Shown: positions 44,200-52,743 of the stretch, piece by piece | Position numbering within the stretch: position 1 is the first letter of the stretch | Layout of the letters: the number at the start of each line of letters is the position of its first letter | Source: an uncultured Bacteroidota bacterium | GTDB lineage: Bacteria; Bacteroidota; Bacteroidia; Bacteroidales; 4484-276 | Reading direction: 5' to 3' | NCBI GenBank assembly: GCA_903944895.1 | Contig: CAJATL010000025.1 | Coordinates: 1-60,391 of the forward strand | Length of the DNA: 60,391 bases | Position numbers and translations under genes: made by a program | The notes under the pieces: model-generated | Told to the model about the DNA's origin: nothing | The model's database searches: none | The model's input: only the letters and a program-made list of their open reading frames with translations

Positions 44200-45672
44200 T
44201 TAGAGTTCTTTTCGAAGTCGCGCAACCGGAATATTGAGCTGTTCCCGGTACTTGGCTACGGTGCGGCGCGCAATGTTGTACCCTTTTTTCTTCAGGATTT
44301 TTGTCAGTTGCTCGTCGGTGAGCGGTTTGCCTTTTTCTTCGGCAACAATACAATCCTGGAGAATTTTTTTTATTTCACGCGTCGAAACCTCTTCTCCCGA
44401 ATCGGTTTGCATGGATTCGGAGAAAAAACTCTTCAGTAAAAAAGTTCCAAAAGGTGATTGAACATATTTGCTGTTGGCAACCCTCGAAATGGTTGAAATG
44501 TCGAGATTTACAATTTCGGCAATATCCTTGAGAATCATGGGCCGGAGCTTGGTTTCATCGCCGGTAAGGAAATATTCTTTCTGGTATTCCATGATGGCGT
44601 GCATCGTGACATAAAGCGTGTTTTGACGCTGCCTTATGGCATCAATAAACCATTTTGCCGAATCGATTTTGCGTTTAACAAAAAGTATGGCGTCCTTTTG
44701 CTGCGTACTTTTCTTGCTTTTGTCGCCAATATACGATTCGATCATCTCGACATAATTCCTGCTAAGACGGAGTTCGGGCATATTTTTCGAATTCAGCGAA
44801 AGCTCAAGTTTCCCGTCAGGATTTGTGATGACAAAATCGGCCGAAATGTACTGGTTGGTTTTTGAAGTTTCGCTGATCGAGTTGCCAGGTTTTGGGTTTA
44901 ACCGCAGAATCTCAGCGATGGCGCTTTTTAGCTCATCTTCGCTGATCCTGGCCTTTTTCATGATTTTGTCGTAGTGCTTTTTGATGAACTCGTTGAAGTA
45001 CCGCTCAAGCACCAGAATGGCAATGTTGATTTCGGGGCGGGGTTCTTCGATCTGTTTACGGCGCAATTGGAGGAGCAGGCACTCTTTGAGATTTCGGGCA
45101 CCAATTCCGGCAGGGTCGAATTCCTGGACTATTTTAAGCACTTTCAGAATTTCGTCAGGCGTGGTGGTGAGATTCTGGGTAAATGCCAGATCGTCGACCA
45201 TGGCATTTGGCTCACGCTGCAGATAACCCGAATCGTCGAGGTTGCCGATGATGATGAGCGCGATAACATTTTGCTTTTCCTCAAGATTTCGTAATCCAAG
45301 CTGTGAAATCAGATGCTCCTGAAAACTATTGCCTGAAGCAAAAGGGATTTCCTTTCGATCGTCGTCAGGGCTGTAATTGTTGGCCTGAAGCTTGTATGCC
45401 GGGATTTCGTCATCATCAATATAATCGTGCAAATCGAATTCGTCGCTGGCTTCATTGTCGAATTCATTTTCAAAATCATCCTCCGTATCCGGGTCTTTGA
45501 ATTCTTCTTCTGATTCGGCAAGGTCTTCGAGCGCAGGGTTTTCTTCAATTTCCTGTTTTATCCGCTGCTCCAGGGCCATCGTCGGAATCTGTAACAACTT
45601 CATGAGCAGAATTTGTTGAGGCGACAATTTCTGTTGAAGCGACAGTTTCTGTATTAAACCCTGTTTACCCAT
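44200..45672 (-). CDS. rpoN: RNA polymerase sigma-54 factor
   Basis: Alternative sigma factor recognising -24/-12 promoters and dependent on AAA+ activators. Region I is the Gln/Leu-rich N-terminus (QKLSLQQKLSPQQILLMKLL, residues 8-27), region II is acidic (about 50-100), then come the core-binding domain (about 115-300) and the C-terminal DNA-binding domain with the RpoN box ARRTVAKYRE at 468-477. Length 490 is normal. No sigma-54 activator is encoded nearby. A -7 promoter box lies 45 bases upstream. Confidence 0.97.
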   Translation of the reverse strand: MGKQGLIQKLSLQQKLSPQQILLMKLLQIPTMALEQRIKQEIEENPALEDLAESEEEFKDPDTEDDFENEFDNEASDEFDLHDYIDDDEIPAYKLQANNYSPDDDRKEIPFASGNSFQEHLISQLGLRNLEEKQNVIALIIIGNLDDSGYLQREPNAMVDDLAFTQNLTTTPDEILKVLKIVQEFDPAGIGARNLKECLLLQLRRKQIEEPRPEINIAILVLERYFNEFIKKHYDKIMKKARISEDELKSAIAEILRLNPKPGNSISETSKTNQYISADFVITNPDGKLELSLNSKNMPELRLSRNYVEMIESYIGDKSKKSTQQKDAILFVKRKIDSAKWFIDAIRQRQNTLYVTMHAIMEYQKEYFLTGDETKLRPMILKDIAEIVNLDISTISRVANSKYVQSPFGTFLLKSFFSESMQTDSGEEVSTREIKKILQDCIVAEEKGKPLTDEQLTKILKKKGYNIARRTVAKYREQLNIPVARLRKEL

Positions 45673-45716
45673 ATTTTACTACTTAAAAAAACGTTTTTGA
45701 TGTTTAAAAATCATTC

Positions 45717-45744
45717 CAAACATACATAAAAACTGCTTATCAAA
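45717..45744 (-). promoter_or_regulatory. Candidate promoter for rpoN
   Basis: Read leftward, -33 TTTG (45741-45744), 16-base spacer, -7 TATGTTTG (45717-45724, exact TAnnTTTG). Confidence 0.55.
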
Positions 45745-45851
45745 CCCTTTAAATCTTATTTTTTACATCACCGGCCTAAAACTGCAGATGAAATTTCATT
45801 GCAAATTTCTAAAAAAAATTAGTGATTTTCCTAAATGAGAACTTTAGCAAG

Positions 45852-47240
45852 TTAAAATTCAGCATTTTGTGGTGTGCGTGGAAAAGGAATTACGTCGCGG
45901 ATATTTTTCATGCCGGTAACAAAGAGCACGAGGCGCTCAAAGCCAAGCCCAAAACCGCTGTGAGGCACTGTGCCGTATTGCCGGGTTTCGAGATACCACC
46001 ACATTTCCTTTTCGGGTATGTGCATTTCGCGCATGCGGTTTACCAGTTTCTCATAAACTTCCTCACGTTGCGAGCCGCCGATAATTTCGCCGATATTAGG
46101 GAATAAAACATCCATGGCTCGTACCGTTTTGCCATCGTCGTTTTGCTTCATGTAAAAAGCTTTGATGTCGCGCGGATAATTGGTGAGGATGACCGGTTTT
46201 TTGAAATGTTGTTCAACCAGGTATCTCTCGTGCTCCGACTGAAGGTCGATGCCCCAGGAAACCGGGAATTCAAACGTTTTTCCCGACTTTATCAAAATCT
46301 CAACGGCTTCGGTGTAATCAAGCCTTTCATATTTTGTTTCGGTAATTGAACGGAGGCGGGCAACAAGTTCCTTGTCATACATCGTATTCAGGAATTCGAG
46401 ATCATCGGCATTGTGCTCAAGCGCATAATTGACGAGGTATTTCAGAAAATCCTCGGCAAGGTCCATGTTGTCGGTGATGTCGTAAAAAGCCATTTCAGGT
46501 TCGATCATCCAGAATTCGGCAAGGTGGCGCGGAGTATTGGAATTTTCGGCGCGGAAAGTTGGCCCGAAAGTATAAATCAAACTCAGGGCTGTCGCGCCAA
46601 GCTCGCCTTCCAACTGTCCTGAAACGGTGAGGTTGGTAGCTTTCCCAAAGAAATCTTCCTTAAAATTTACTTCGCCGGTTTCGGTCAATGGCGGTTTAAG
46701 CGCATCGAGCGTAGTTACTCTGAACATTGCTCCGGCACCTTCGGCATCCGAGCCGGTGACGATGGGCGTGTGCAGGTAATAAAAACCACGGTCGTTAAAA
46801 TATTTATGGATGGCAAAGGCTAGCGAATGGCGAATTCGTAAAACTGCTCCAAAAGTGTTTGTGCGTGGGCGAAGATGGGCAATCTCGCGAAGAAATTCCA
46901 GTGAATGTCCCTTCTTTTGCAGCGGGTAAGTGTTGGCGTCTGCCGTGCCATAAACTTCGATTTCGGTGGCCTGAATTTCGACACTTTGCCCCTGACCCAT
47001 CGACTGAACCAATTTGCCTGTAACCGAAATTCCGGCACCTGTGGTGATGAGTTTCAGCATTTCCTCATCAAATGAGGCAACATCAACCACAACCTGGATA
47101 TTATGGATTACCGAACCGTCGTTAAGGGCGATAAACGCTACTTTGTTATTTCCACGTTTGGTGCGAACCCAACCTTTTACGTTTACAATCCGGTCGAATT
47201 CGGTGCTTTTGAGCAGTTCGGCAACTTTTAAATTTTTCAT
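45852..47240 (-). CDS. asnS: Asparaginyl-tRNA synthetase
   Basis: Class II synthetase charging tRNA-Asn. The OB-fold anticodon-binding domain (about 10-110) includes [20 protein letters not shown]; the catalytic core contains [20 protein letters not shown], then motif 2 [20 protein letters not shown] and motif 3 [15 protein letters not shown]. Length 462 from ATG 47240 ([10 protein letters not shown]), favoured because a -7 promoter box lies inside a longer frame that would start at 47285. Its presence means Asn-tRNA is made directly. Confidence 0.97.
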   Translation of the reverse strand: MKNLKVAELLKSTEFDRIVNVKGWVRTKRGNNKVAFIALNDGSVIHNIQVVVDVASFDEEMLKLITTGAGISVTGKLVQSMGQGQSVEIQATEIEVYGTADANTYPLQKKGHSLEFLREIAHLRPRTNTFGAVLRIRHSLAFAIHKYFNDRGFYYLHTPIVTGSDAEGAGAMFRVTTLDALKPPLTETGEVNFKEDFFGKATNLTVSGQLEGELGATALSLIYTFGPTFRAENSNTPRHLAEFWMIEPEMAFYDITDNMDLAEDFLKYLVNYALEHNADDLEFLNTMYDKELVARLRSITETKYERLDYTEAVEILIKSGKTFEFPVSWGIDLQSEHERYLVEQHFKKPVILTNYPRDIKAFYMKQNDDGKTVRAMDVLFPNIGEIIGGSQREEVYEKLVNRMREMHIPEKEMWWYLETRQYGTVPHSGFGLGFERLVLFVTGMKNIRDVIPFPRTPQNAEF

Positions 47241-47282
47241 TTTGTTAGTTCTGAATATTAAAATACTGATTTTTAACCGGTG

Positions 47283-47290
47283 CAAAAATA
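47283..47290 (-). promoter_or_regulatory. -7 promoter element for asnS
   Basis: Reads TATTTTTG leftward, about 43 bases before the chosen ATG at 47240. No clear -33. Confidence 0.55.
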
Positions 47291-47561
47291 AAAACTTTTT
47301 GCCCTTTGGCGAGTAATTAAAAAATTTAGGTGGGATGTTTGCTTAAATATCATGATACAACACGTTTTGCCGGGATTGATTTTATATTTCGATTTTCGGG
47401 GAATGTTTGATTTAAATCTTCGGCAAAAACGAAAATTGAAGTTTTCAGGATTCATATTTACCTTGCCTTCACTGGAAAACCATGCAATTATTTTACAGAT
47501 GGAAAAGTTAAAACATGAAACAGATCAGTCTAAAAAGGTGTTAAATATGAAATCAATTGGA

Positions 47562-47770
47562 CTAAAGCCCAGAATATCAATAATATCAATAGGCTGTCTC
47601 AAATGTTTATAAAACGCAAAGAACACAAAGAAAGACGCAAAGGGCCGCAAAGACAACACGTTGAAATAATAATCTTTGCGGTTCTCTGCGATTCAACTCT
47701 GCGGTTCTCTGCGGTTAAATATTTTATTTTGAGACAGCCTTTTGAAAAACAACCAGTTACCGGGCTTTAG
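47562..47770. repeat. Nested inverted-repeat intergenic element
   Basis: Outer arms CTAAAGCCC/GGGCTTTAG (47562-47570, 47762-47770) enclose perfect 13-bp arms AGGCTGTCTCAAA/TTTGAGACAGCCT (47592-47604, 47728-47740). Inside lie short tandem units CGCAAAGA-like (47614-47654) opposed by TCTGCGGTTC-like units (47671-47717). No coding frame. The layout is like a MITE or structured RNA. Confidence 0.85.
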
Positions 47771-47863
47771 CCCAAAATAAACAGTTTTTAGACTACACTC
47801 ATGAAAATAATCCTCATTTTGATAAAAATATTTTAGGGGATTTATGCACTTCCAACATCATAC

Positions 47864-47913
47864 TGCACAAAAGTTGACTATTTTTGTGCACTATGAGTTA
47901 AATAATGCACAAA
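47864..47913 (+). promoter_or_regulatory. Operator-like TGCACAAA repeats over the AAA_14 gene promoter
   Basis: Inverted arms TGCACAAAA (47864-47872) and TTTTGTGCA (47882-47890) with a nine-base spacer overlap the -7 box TATTTTTG (47879-47886). A third TGCACAAA (47906-47913) touches the ATG at 47913. Confidence 0.65.
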
Positions 47914-49166
47914 TGATACAAAATATTATTTCAGGACAAAAAGCTGAATTCGAACGCAGGCTTCAGGAGAAATATGTTCAAAGGGAAGCTGAATTAAAGG
48001 GCTTTAACACGGACATGATCAGTGTGATAATCGGCCCAAGGAGAGCTGGGAAATCGTTTTTTGCCATGCATTCTGCCGGCCTGGAGACTGGCGTCGGTTA
48101 TGTAAACTTTGATGAAGAGCGGCTGTTGCGTGTCGAAAACTTTGATGAAATTGTTTCGGCCATACGTGCAGTTTACAATAACCCGAAAATCCTGTTTTTT
48201 GATGAAATTCAAAATGTAAATAATTGGGAAATCATTGTCAATCGCCTGCAACGTGACGGCTACAAACTCCTGCTTACCGGGAGCAATTCACACTTGTTAA
48301 GCAGCGATCTGGCAACTCATTTAACTGGCCGCCATTACAGCACCTATGTTTTCCCTTTTTCGTTTAACGAAATATTGCGCTTGTTTACCGACATAAATCT
48401 TACTTCGGATATCCAGCAAAAATGCTTCGAATATGTTACCAGAGGCGGATTTCCCGAAGTCTGGGTAAAAAACTACGATCCTGACGAATATCTAACTGCC
48501 CTTTTCGATTCGATCATTTTAAAAGACATTGTAAAACGTTACCGTGTACGATTTCCAAACGCACTTACCGATTTGGCCCAAGTACTGATCACCAATATAA
48601 CCGGTGAGTTTTCAAAAACTTCCATTCAAAAACTTGGAAGTTTCAATAGCTTTCACACAGCGGCAAAATACCTTTCCTATCTTGAAGAGGCTTTTCTGCT
48701 GTTTAGTGTTTCAAGATTTTCGTTTAAAATCACCGAACAGGTTAAATCTGCCAAAAAGATTTATTGCTACGACAATGGCTATTTCCAGGCAAAAGCTTTC
48801 AAATTCAGCATAAACACCGGAAAACTGTTCGAAAATACCGTTGCTATCGAATTGAAAAAAAGAGAACTTAAGGGAGAGATTAAACTGTTTTTTTATAAAA
48901 ATCAGAACCAGGAAGAAGTTGATTTTGTGATTCAACAGGAAATGAAAATTACGCAGTTGATTCAGGTTTGTTATTCGATTGCGGAGACAAAAGTAAAGGA
49001 GCGCGAAACCAGGTCGCTATTGAAAGCTGGCACCGAATTCAAATGTGATCGCCTGATCGTGATTACCAATGATTATGAGGCAAAGGAGCAACTTTCGTGG
49101 TTTGGAAATACCGGCGAAATCGAATTTATTCCTTTATGGCGATGGTTAAAAACTGATGAAAAGTAA
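47913..49166 (+). CDS. AAA_14 ATPase with DUF4143 domain
   Basis: P-loop ATPase of the AAA_14/DUF4143 family, function poorly known. Walker A GPRRAGKS (41-48), Walker B ILFFDEIQNV, then LLTGSNSHLLSSDLATHLTG with a sensor-like Ser/Asn, and YVFPFSFNEIL. The C-terminal DUF4143 part carries a PD-(D/E)XK-like FYKNQNQEEVDFVI motif. ATG 47913 (417 residues, MIQNIISGQK) is preferred: the frame is open from 47844, but the promoter and operator-like repeats lie in that extra stretch. The family is patchily distributed and often near mobile DNA. It follows a nested inverted-repeat element. Confidence 0.87.
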   Translation: MIQNIISGQKAEFERRLQEKYVQREAELKGFNTDMISVIIGPRRAGKSFFAMHSAGLETGVGYVNFDEERLLRVENFDEIVSAIRAVYNNPKILFFDEIQNVNNWEIIVNRLQRDGYKLLLTGSNSHLLSSDLATHLTGRHYSTYVFPFSFNEILRLFTDINLTSDIQQKCFEYVTRGGFPEVWVKNYDPDEYLTALFDSIILKDIVKRYRVRFPNALTDLAQVLITNITGEFSKTSIQKLGSFNSFHTAAKYLSYLEEAFLLFSVSRFSFKITEQVKSAKKIYCYDNGYFQAKAFKFSINTGKLFENTVAIELKKRELKGEIKLFFYKNQNQEEVDFVIQQEMKITQLIQVCYSIAETKVKERETRSLLKAGTEFKCDRLIVITNDYEAKEQLSWFGNTGEIEFIPLWRWLKTDEK

Positions 49167-49197
49167 AAACATTAAGCCATCTCTGTAATAGAAAGTC

Positions 49198-51009
49198 TCA
49201 CAAAACCACCTTCATTTTACACGCGTTACAATCGAAAACAAGCTTGTATTTGCGCTGGTTGTCGTTCATAAACATCACATCTTCGGAGGCACCTTCCTTT
49301 TTTCCGGTACAAAGTCCCATCTGAAATTTTACACAATATTTGGTGGTCATAATTTCGGCAGGTGCTGTGGGAGTTTCTTTTTCGAAACCATAGGTCAGGC
49401 TGGTTACGCCGTGCCTTTTATAAAATGCCACCGCCTTTTCGTTGACGATATTTGCTTTAAAATCGAGTTCATTTTCAGGAAAAGGAAAATCATTTTTGAT
49501 GATTGTGGAAGTATCCGGTTTGTAATTTTTTAGCCTTTCGGCGGATAATTGCTCCAGGATGAGCCGCCTCGAATCGTTTAAAACGGAGGCCGGAAAGAAA
49601 AGTGCCTGGCTAAGCCTGATCTCAACTCCGGTGACTTCAAAAATGGTTTCACCGGATTTTGATAACTGCTTTTTGATGGTTTCGATCGCCTTTTCGGGAT
49701 TGTTGGCAGGAATTTTTTCGGTTTCGATGATGAGATTTGCACGGTTATTATCTTCATCAAAAACCTCCAAAACAATCTTATTTTCGAATTCATGAAGCAA
49801 AAACCGAACGCCAATTTTCCTTACGGTGCCTGATGTTTCGAGCTTTTTCGTCATTTCCTGATCGTGATTCCTGTAAACTTCGGCACCAATAAAAAGGCCA
49901 TTTAACGAATCGGGGTAAAGTTTTCCGCTTTCGTTTTTATTCAAACGGAGACCCAGCAAATTTTTCTTAGCATCAAAAAAGCAAAGCCCGTCGCCATTGG
50001 CCAAAACTTCGCTTGTTTCGATTTTAAAATACAGCGGTGTCAATTCCTGAACTTTTCCAAGGTATTTCCCAAGCGATTTTGGCGAATCGAACGATGAAAC
50101 CTTTGATTTCCTGCCTTCGATAAAATAGTTGGTAAACCCGCGGTTAAAGGATTTTTCGGGATCAGGAACAAAATCAAAAATCACCTTTCCTGACGATGCT
50201 TTTTTAAATCCGCGCGAGCTTTCCAGAATTTCGTCAGTTTTTTTCCTGTAAAAGGCGGTAATATTTTTCACATAATTCAGGTCCTTCAACCGGCCTTCTA
50301 TCTTAAAAGATGAAATTCCGGCATCCATCAACTGGCGCAGATAGCCGGAAAGATTGAGGTCTTTTGGCGACAGAATAAACCTATTTTTTGCAATGGTTTT
50401 CCCGCTTTCATCGCTGAGATCGTAATAGGAGCGGCAAGGCTGGGCACATTCCCCGCGGTTGGCGCTACCTTTTTTGATGGCCTGACTAAAATAGCATTGC
50501 CCGCTGTAACAAACGCAGAGCGCGCCATGAACAAAAAATTCAAGGTCAATATTCGTTGCCGCCCTGATTTCTTCGATCTGTTTTAACGATAACTCCCTTG
50601 CCAGGATGGCTCGTTTAAAGCCAACCTTTTCAAGGAAACGAATCTGGTCGGGATTGTGATTATGCATCTGGGTGCTGGCAAAAATCGGGATGGGCGGTAA
50701 ATCCATCTCCAGGATGCCGTAATCCTGGATAATGAAGGCATCCACGCCAAGTTCGTACAACTGATAAATGAGCTTTTGAACTTCGTCAAGCTCATGATCG
50801 AATAAAACAGTATTCACCGTTACATAAACCCGGGCATTAAATAGATGAGCGTAACTGGCAAGTTCCGAAATATCTTTTAGCGAATTACCCACCGCAGCAC
50901 GTGCACCAAATTTCTGATAGCCGATGTAAACCGCATCAGCGCCGCAATTAATGGCAATTTTTCCTGCCTCAGCATTTTTTGCCGGAGCCAAAAGTTCAAT
51001 CTTATTCAT
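49198..51009 (-). CDS. U32 family peptidase-like protein (RNA hydroxylation-type)
   Basis: U32 protein of 603 residues. The core (about 1-300) has LLAPAKNAEAGKIAINCGAD, VHGALCVCYSGQC and RGECAQPCRSYYD, which supply the conserved Cys cluster seen in RlhA and TrhP, U32 proteins needed for rRNA or tRNA hydroxylation; another Cys pair near the C-terminus (CNACKMKVVL) may complete it. The long C-terminal part is the second U32-associated domain. The true substrate cannot be told from sequence. ATG 51009 gives MNKIELLAPAKN; a frame from 51087 adds 26 unconserved residues. Confidence 0.9.
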   Translation of the reverse strand: MNKIELLAPAKNAEAGKIAINCGADAVYIGYQKFGARAAVGNSLKDISELASYAHLFNARVYVTVNTVLFDHELDEVQKLIYQLYELGVDAFIIQDYGILEMDLPPIPIFASTQMHNHNPDQIRFLEKVGFKRAILARELSLKQIEEIRAATNIDLEFFVHGALCVCYSGQCYFSQAIKKGSANRGECAQPCRSYYDLSDESGKTIAKNRFILSPKDLNLSGYLRQLMDAGISSFKIEGRLKDLNYVKNITAFYRKKTDEILESSRGFKKASSGKVIFDFVPDPEKSFNRGFTNYFIEGRKSKVSSFDSPKSLGKYLGKVQELTPLYFKIETSEVLANGDGLCFFDAKKNLLGLRLNKNESGKLYPDSLNGLFIGAEVYRNHDQEMTKKLETSGTVRKIGVRFLLHEFENKIVLEVFDEDNNRANLIIETEKIPANNPEKAIETIKKQLSKSGETIFEVTGVEIRLSQALFFPASVLNDSRRLILEQLSAERLKNYKPDTSTIIKNDFPFPENELDFKANIVNEKAVAFYKRHGVTSLTYGFEKETPTAPAEIMTTKYCVKFQMGLCTGKKEGASEDVMFMNDNQRKYKLVFDCNACKMKVVL

Positions 51010-51087
51010 CTGCTGTAAGTTATCCGTTTTATGAAGGCGCAAATATCGCGATAAAAAAATTAGGGAAGTACTTTCCTCAAATTCCAA

Positions 51088-51119
51088 TTTGACGTTGCGC
51101 GTTTAAATCCTTAAATTTG
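51088..51119 (+). promoter_or_regulatory. Promoter of the tandem paralogue operon
   Basis: TTTG (51088-51091), 20-base spacer, TAAATTTG (51112-51119), matching the consensus. The -33 box sits in a 14-base palindrome CAAATTCCAATTTG (51078-51091). The leader is about 50 bases. Confidence 0.8.
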
Positions 51120-51174
51120 TATCTGGGGAAAGATTAATTGTTTACTTTCGCTTCACATTAAAATTGATTAAAAA

Positions 51175-51987
51175 ATGAAAAAGTACGGAATTTTAATTTT
51201 TCTAACGCTTTTGTTTGCCGGCTTTTCAACCGATCAGGTTTTTTCGCAAAGTTTTCTTAAAAAAGTTAAGAACAAAACGGAAGACAAGGCTATCGAAAAA
51301 ATTTTCGGGAAAGACAAAACCGACCAGCAAAATCAAGGCAATCCATCAAATTATCCCAATCAGGGAACTTCGGGGTCATCGGGATCTTCATCAGGTTCAT
51401 CATCGGGAGCTAATAACAACCGTGGCGGTGGGCTGAGCAATACTGCCCCCGATGTAAAAGCAAACATCAAAGATGCAGGAACTGCTTTTGACGGAAAACA
51501 ATACAGCAATGCACGTTTTTCGGTTCGTCAGGCCATTTTGGGCATCGAGCTGGAAATCGGAAAGCAAATTCTCAAAGGTCTTCCTGAATCGATTTCAGGT
51601 CTCGACAAAGTTACTGAGGAAGACAATGTAACCAGCTCAGGGATTGGTTTTGTGGGATTGATTATCGAGCGGACCTACCGAAAAGGTGACCAGGAACTTG
51701 GAATTACGATCGGAAATGATGCTGGCATGCTCTCGATGGCCAACATGTACCTCGCTTCCGGCTCGTATGCTTCAACGCAGGACCAGAATCACAAACAGGT
51801 AAAATTCAAAGAATACAGAGCCGTTCTTGAGTATGACGAATCATCAGGCTATAAACTCAGCGTACCTTTCGGACAATCGTCCATCCTGATCGCTGAAGGA
51901 ATTAACTTTGCCAGCGAAGAGGAAATCATGAGTGCAGCAGAAAATATTGATATCGAAAAAATTAAAAAAGAATTAGGAGAACAATGA
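51175..51987 (+). CDS. Secreted hypothetical protein, tandem paralogue A
   Basis: Sec signal (cleavage near residue 25, after VFSQ), a basic stretch, then a Ser/Gly/Asn-rich linker (about 45-90) and a 170-residue C-terminal domain. The domain aligns by eye with the next gene product: YSNARFSVRQAILGIELEIG against LENSRFALQQALQGINQAIG, and LPESISGLDKVTEEDNVT against LPDNIGGMDKLIENDNVT. I recognise no family. The stop overlaps the next start by 4 bases (ATGA), so translation is coupled. The two proteins probably interact or share a role in the envelope. Confidence 0.75.
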   Translation: MKKYGILIFLTLLFAGFSTDQVFSQSFLKKVKNKTEDKAIEKIFGKDKTDQQNQGNPSNYPNQGTSGSSGSSSGSSSGANNNRGGGLSNTAPDVKANIKDAGTAFDGKQYSNARFSVRQAILGIELEIGKQILKGLPESISGLDKVTEEDNVTSSGIGFVGLIIERTYRKGDQELGITIGNDAGMLSMANMYLASGSYASTQDQNHKQVKFKEYRAVLEYDESSGYKLSVPFGQSSILIAEGINFASEEEIMSAAENIDIEKIKKELGEQ

Positions 51988-52586
51988 AAAAGCTCATAAT
52001 AAGTGCCTTAATGTTTGTGCTCTGCCTCGGATTCCAGGTAAAGGCACAGGACGTCCAGGAAAAACTAAATGAAGCAGAGGCTTCATACAGTTCAGGTGAT
52101 CTTGAAAACTCACGTTTTGCGCTTCAGCAGGCGTTGCAGGGTATCAATCAGGCAATCGGAAAAGATATTCTTGCCTTGCTGCCCGACAATATTGGCGGGA
52201 TGGATAAATTGATCGAAAACGATAATGTTACCGGTGTAACCACGGGTTTTGCAGGCTTATTTGTAAACCGCAATTACAAGGGAGAAAACAAAGATGCTTC
52301 GGTTCAGATTATGAGCGATTCACCAATGATTACCGCCATTAATGCGATGCTGGCCATGCCGTCGTTCATCAATTCTGATCCCAACCAAAAGCGGATTAAA
52401 ATCGAAAACTACAAGGCGCTCCTCACCAAAAGCGTGAGTGCCGAAGGCGAGGTTTCCTACAATATTCAAATGCCTTTTGGCAGTTCGATGTTTACCTTTG
52501 CCTGTAATGGGATTCCGGATGAAAACGAAGTTACCAACATGTTAAAAACCATCCCGGTTGACAAAATTGTAAAAACTGCCGAATAG
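51984..52586 (+). CDS. Secreted hypothetical protein, tandem paralogue B
   Basis: 200 residues: signal peptide (cleavage after VKAQ, near residue 22), then the same ~170-residue domain as paralogue A without the linker. It includes helix LENSRFALQQALQGINQAIG, LLPDNIGGMDKLIENDNV and a strand-rich half ending in a helix. The product is probably periplasmic or surface-located. Function unknown. It ends before a strong bidirectional terminator. Confidence 0.75.
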   Translation: MKKLIISALMFVLCLGFQVKAQDVQEKLNEAEASYSSGDLENSRFALQQALQGINQAIGKDILALLPDNIGGMDKLIENDNVTGVTTGFAGLFVNRNYKGENKDASVQIMSDSPMITAINAMLAMPSFINSDPNQKRIKIENYKALLTKSVSAEGEVSYNIQMPFGSSMFTFACNGIPDENEVTNMLKTIPVDKIVKTAE

Positions 52587-52600
52587 ATTAATCTGATCTA

Positions 52601-52648
52601 AAAAAATAACCGCCGTAGTGTTGATTGCACTGCGGCGGTTATTTTTTT
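52601..52648. terminator. Bidirectional terminator between paralogue B and the hybrid kinase
   Basis: Long arms around AAATAACCGCCG and CGGCGGTTATTT, with the CACT/AGTG inner pair and a six-base loop. A and T runs are on both sides, so it ends both convergent genes. Confidence 0.92.
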
Positions 52649-52743
52649 CGGTAAACCTGCGTTCTTCTTAATACAAAAATCTTTGTCTGATCCCGGTTTG
52701 AGATGCTCCCTAATCAGGAAAAACATCTAATTGATGAATAATC

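Noticed and set aside
44171-44353. N-terminal extension of the PAP2-like protein
   Set aside because: It runs antiparallel-free through the rpoN 3' coding end in another frame and encodes basic, non-hydrophobic residues unlike a membrane protein start.
47241-47285. Longer N-terminus for asnS
   Set aside because: The -7 box for asnS lies at the edge of this stretch, and the added residues are not family-like.
47352-47612. 86-residue frame in the asnS-AAA_14 spacer
   Set aside because: It runs into the nested inverted-repeat element and shows no protein-like features.
51010-51087. Longer N-terminus for the U32 gene
   Set aside because: The added 26 residues are unlike U32 openings, which start directly with the M-x-K-I-E-L-L-A-P motif.
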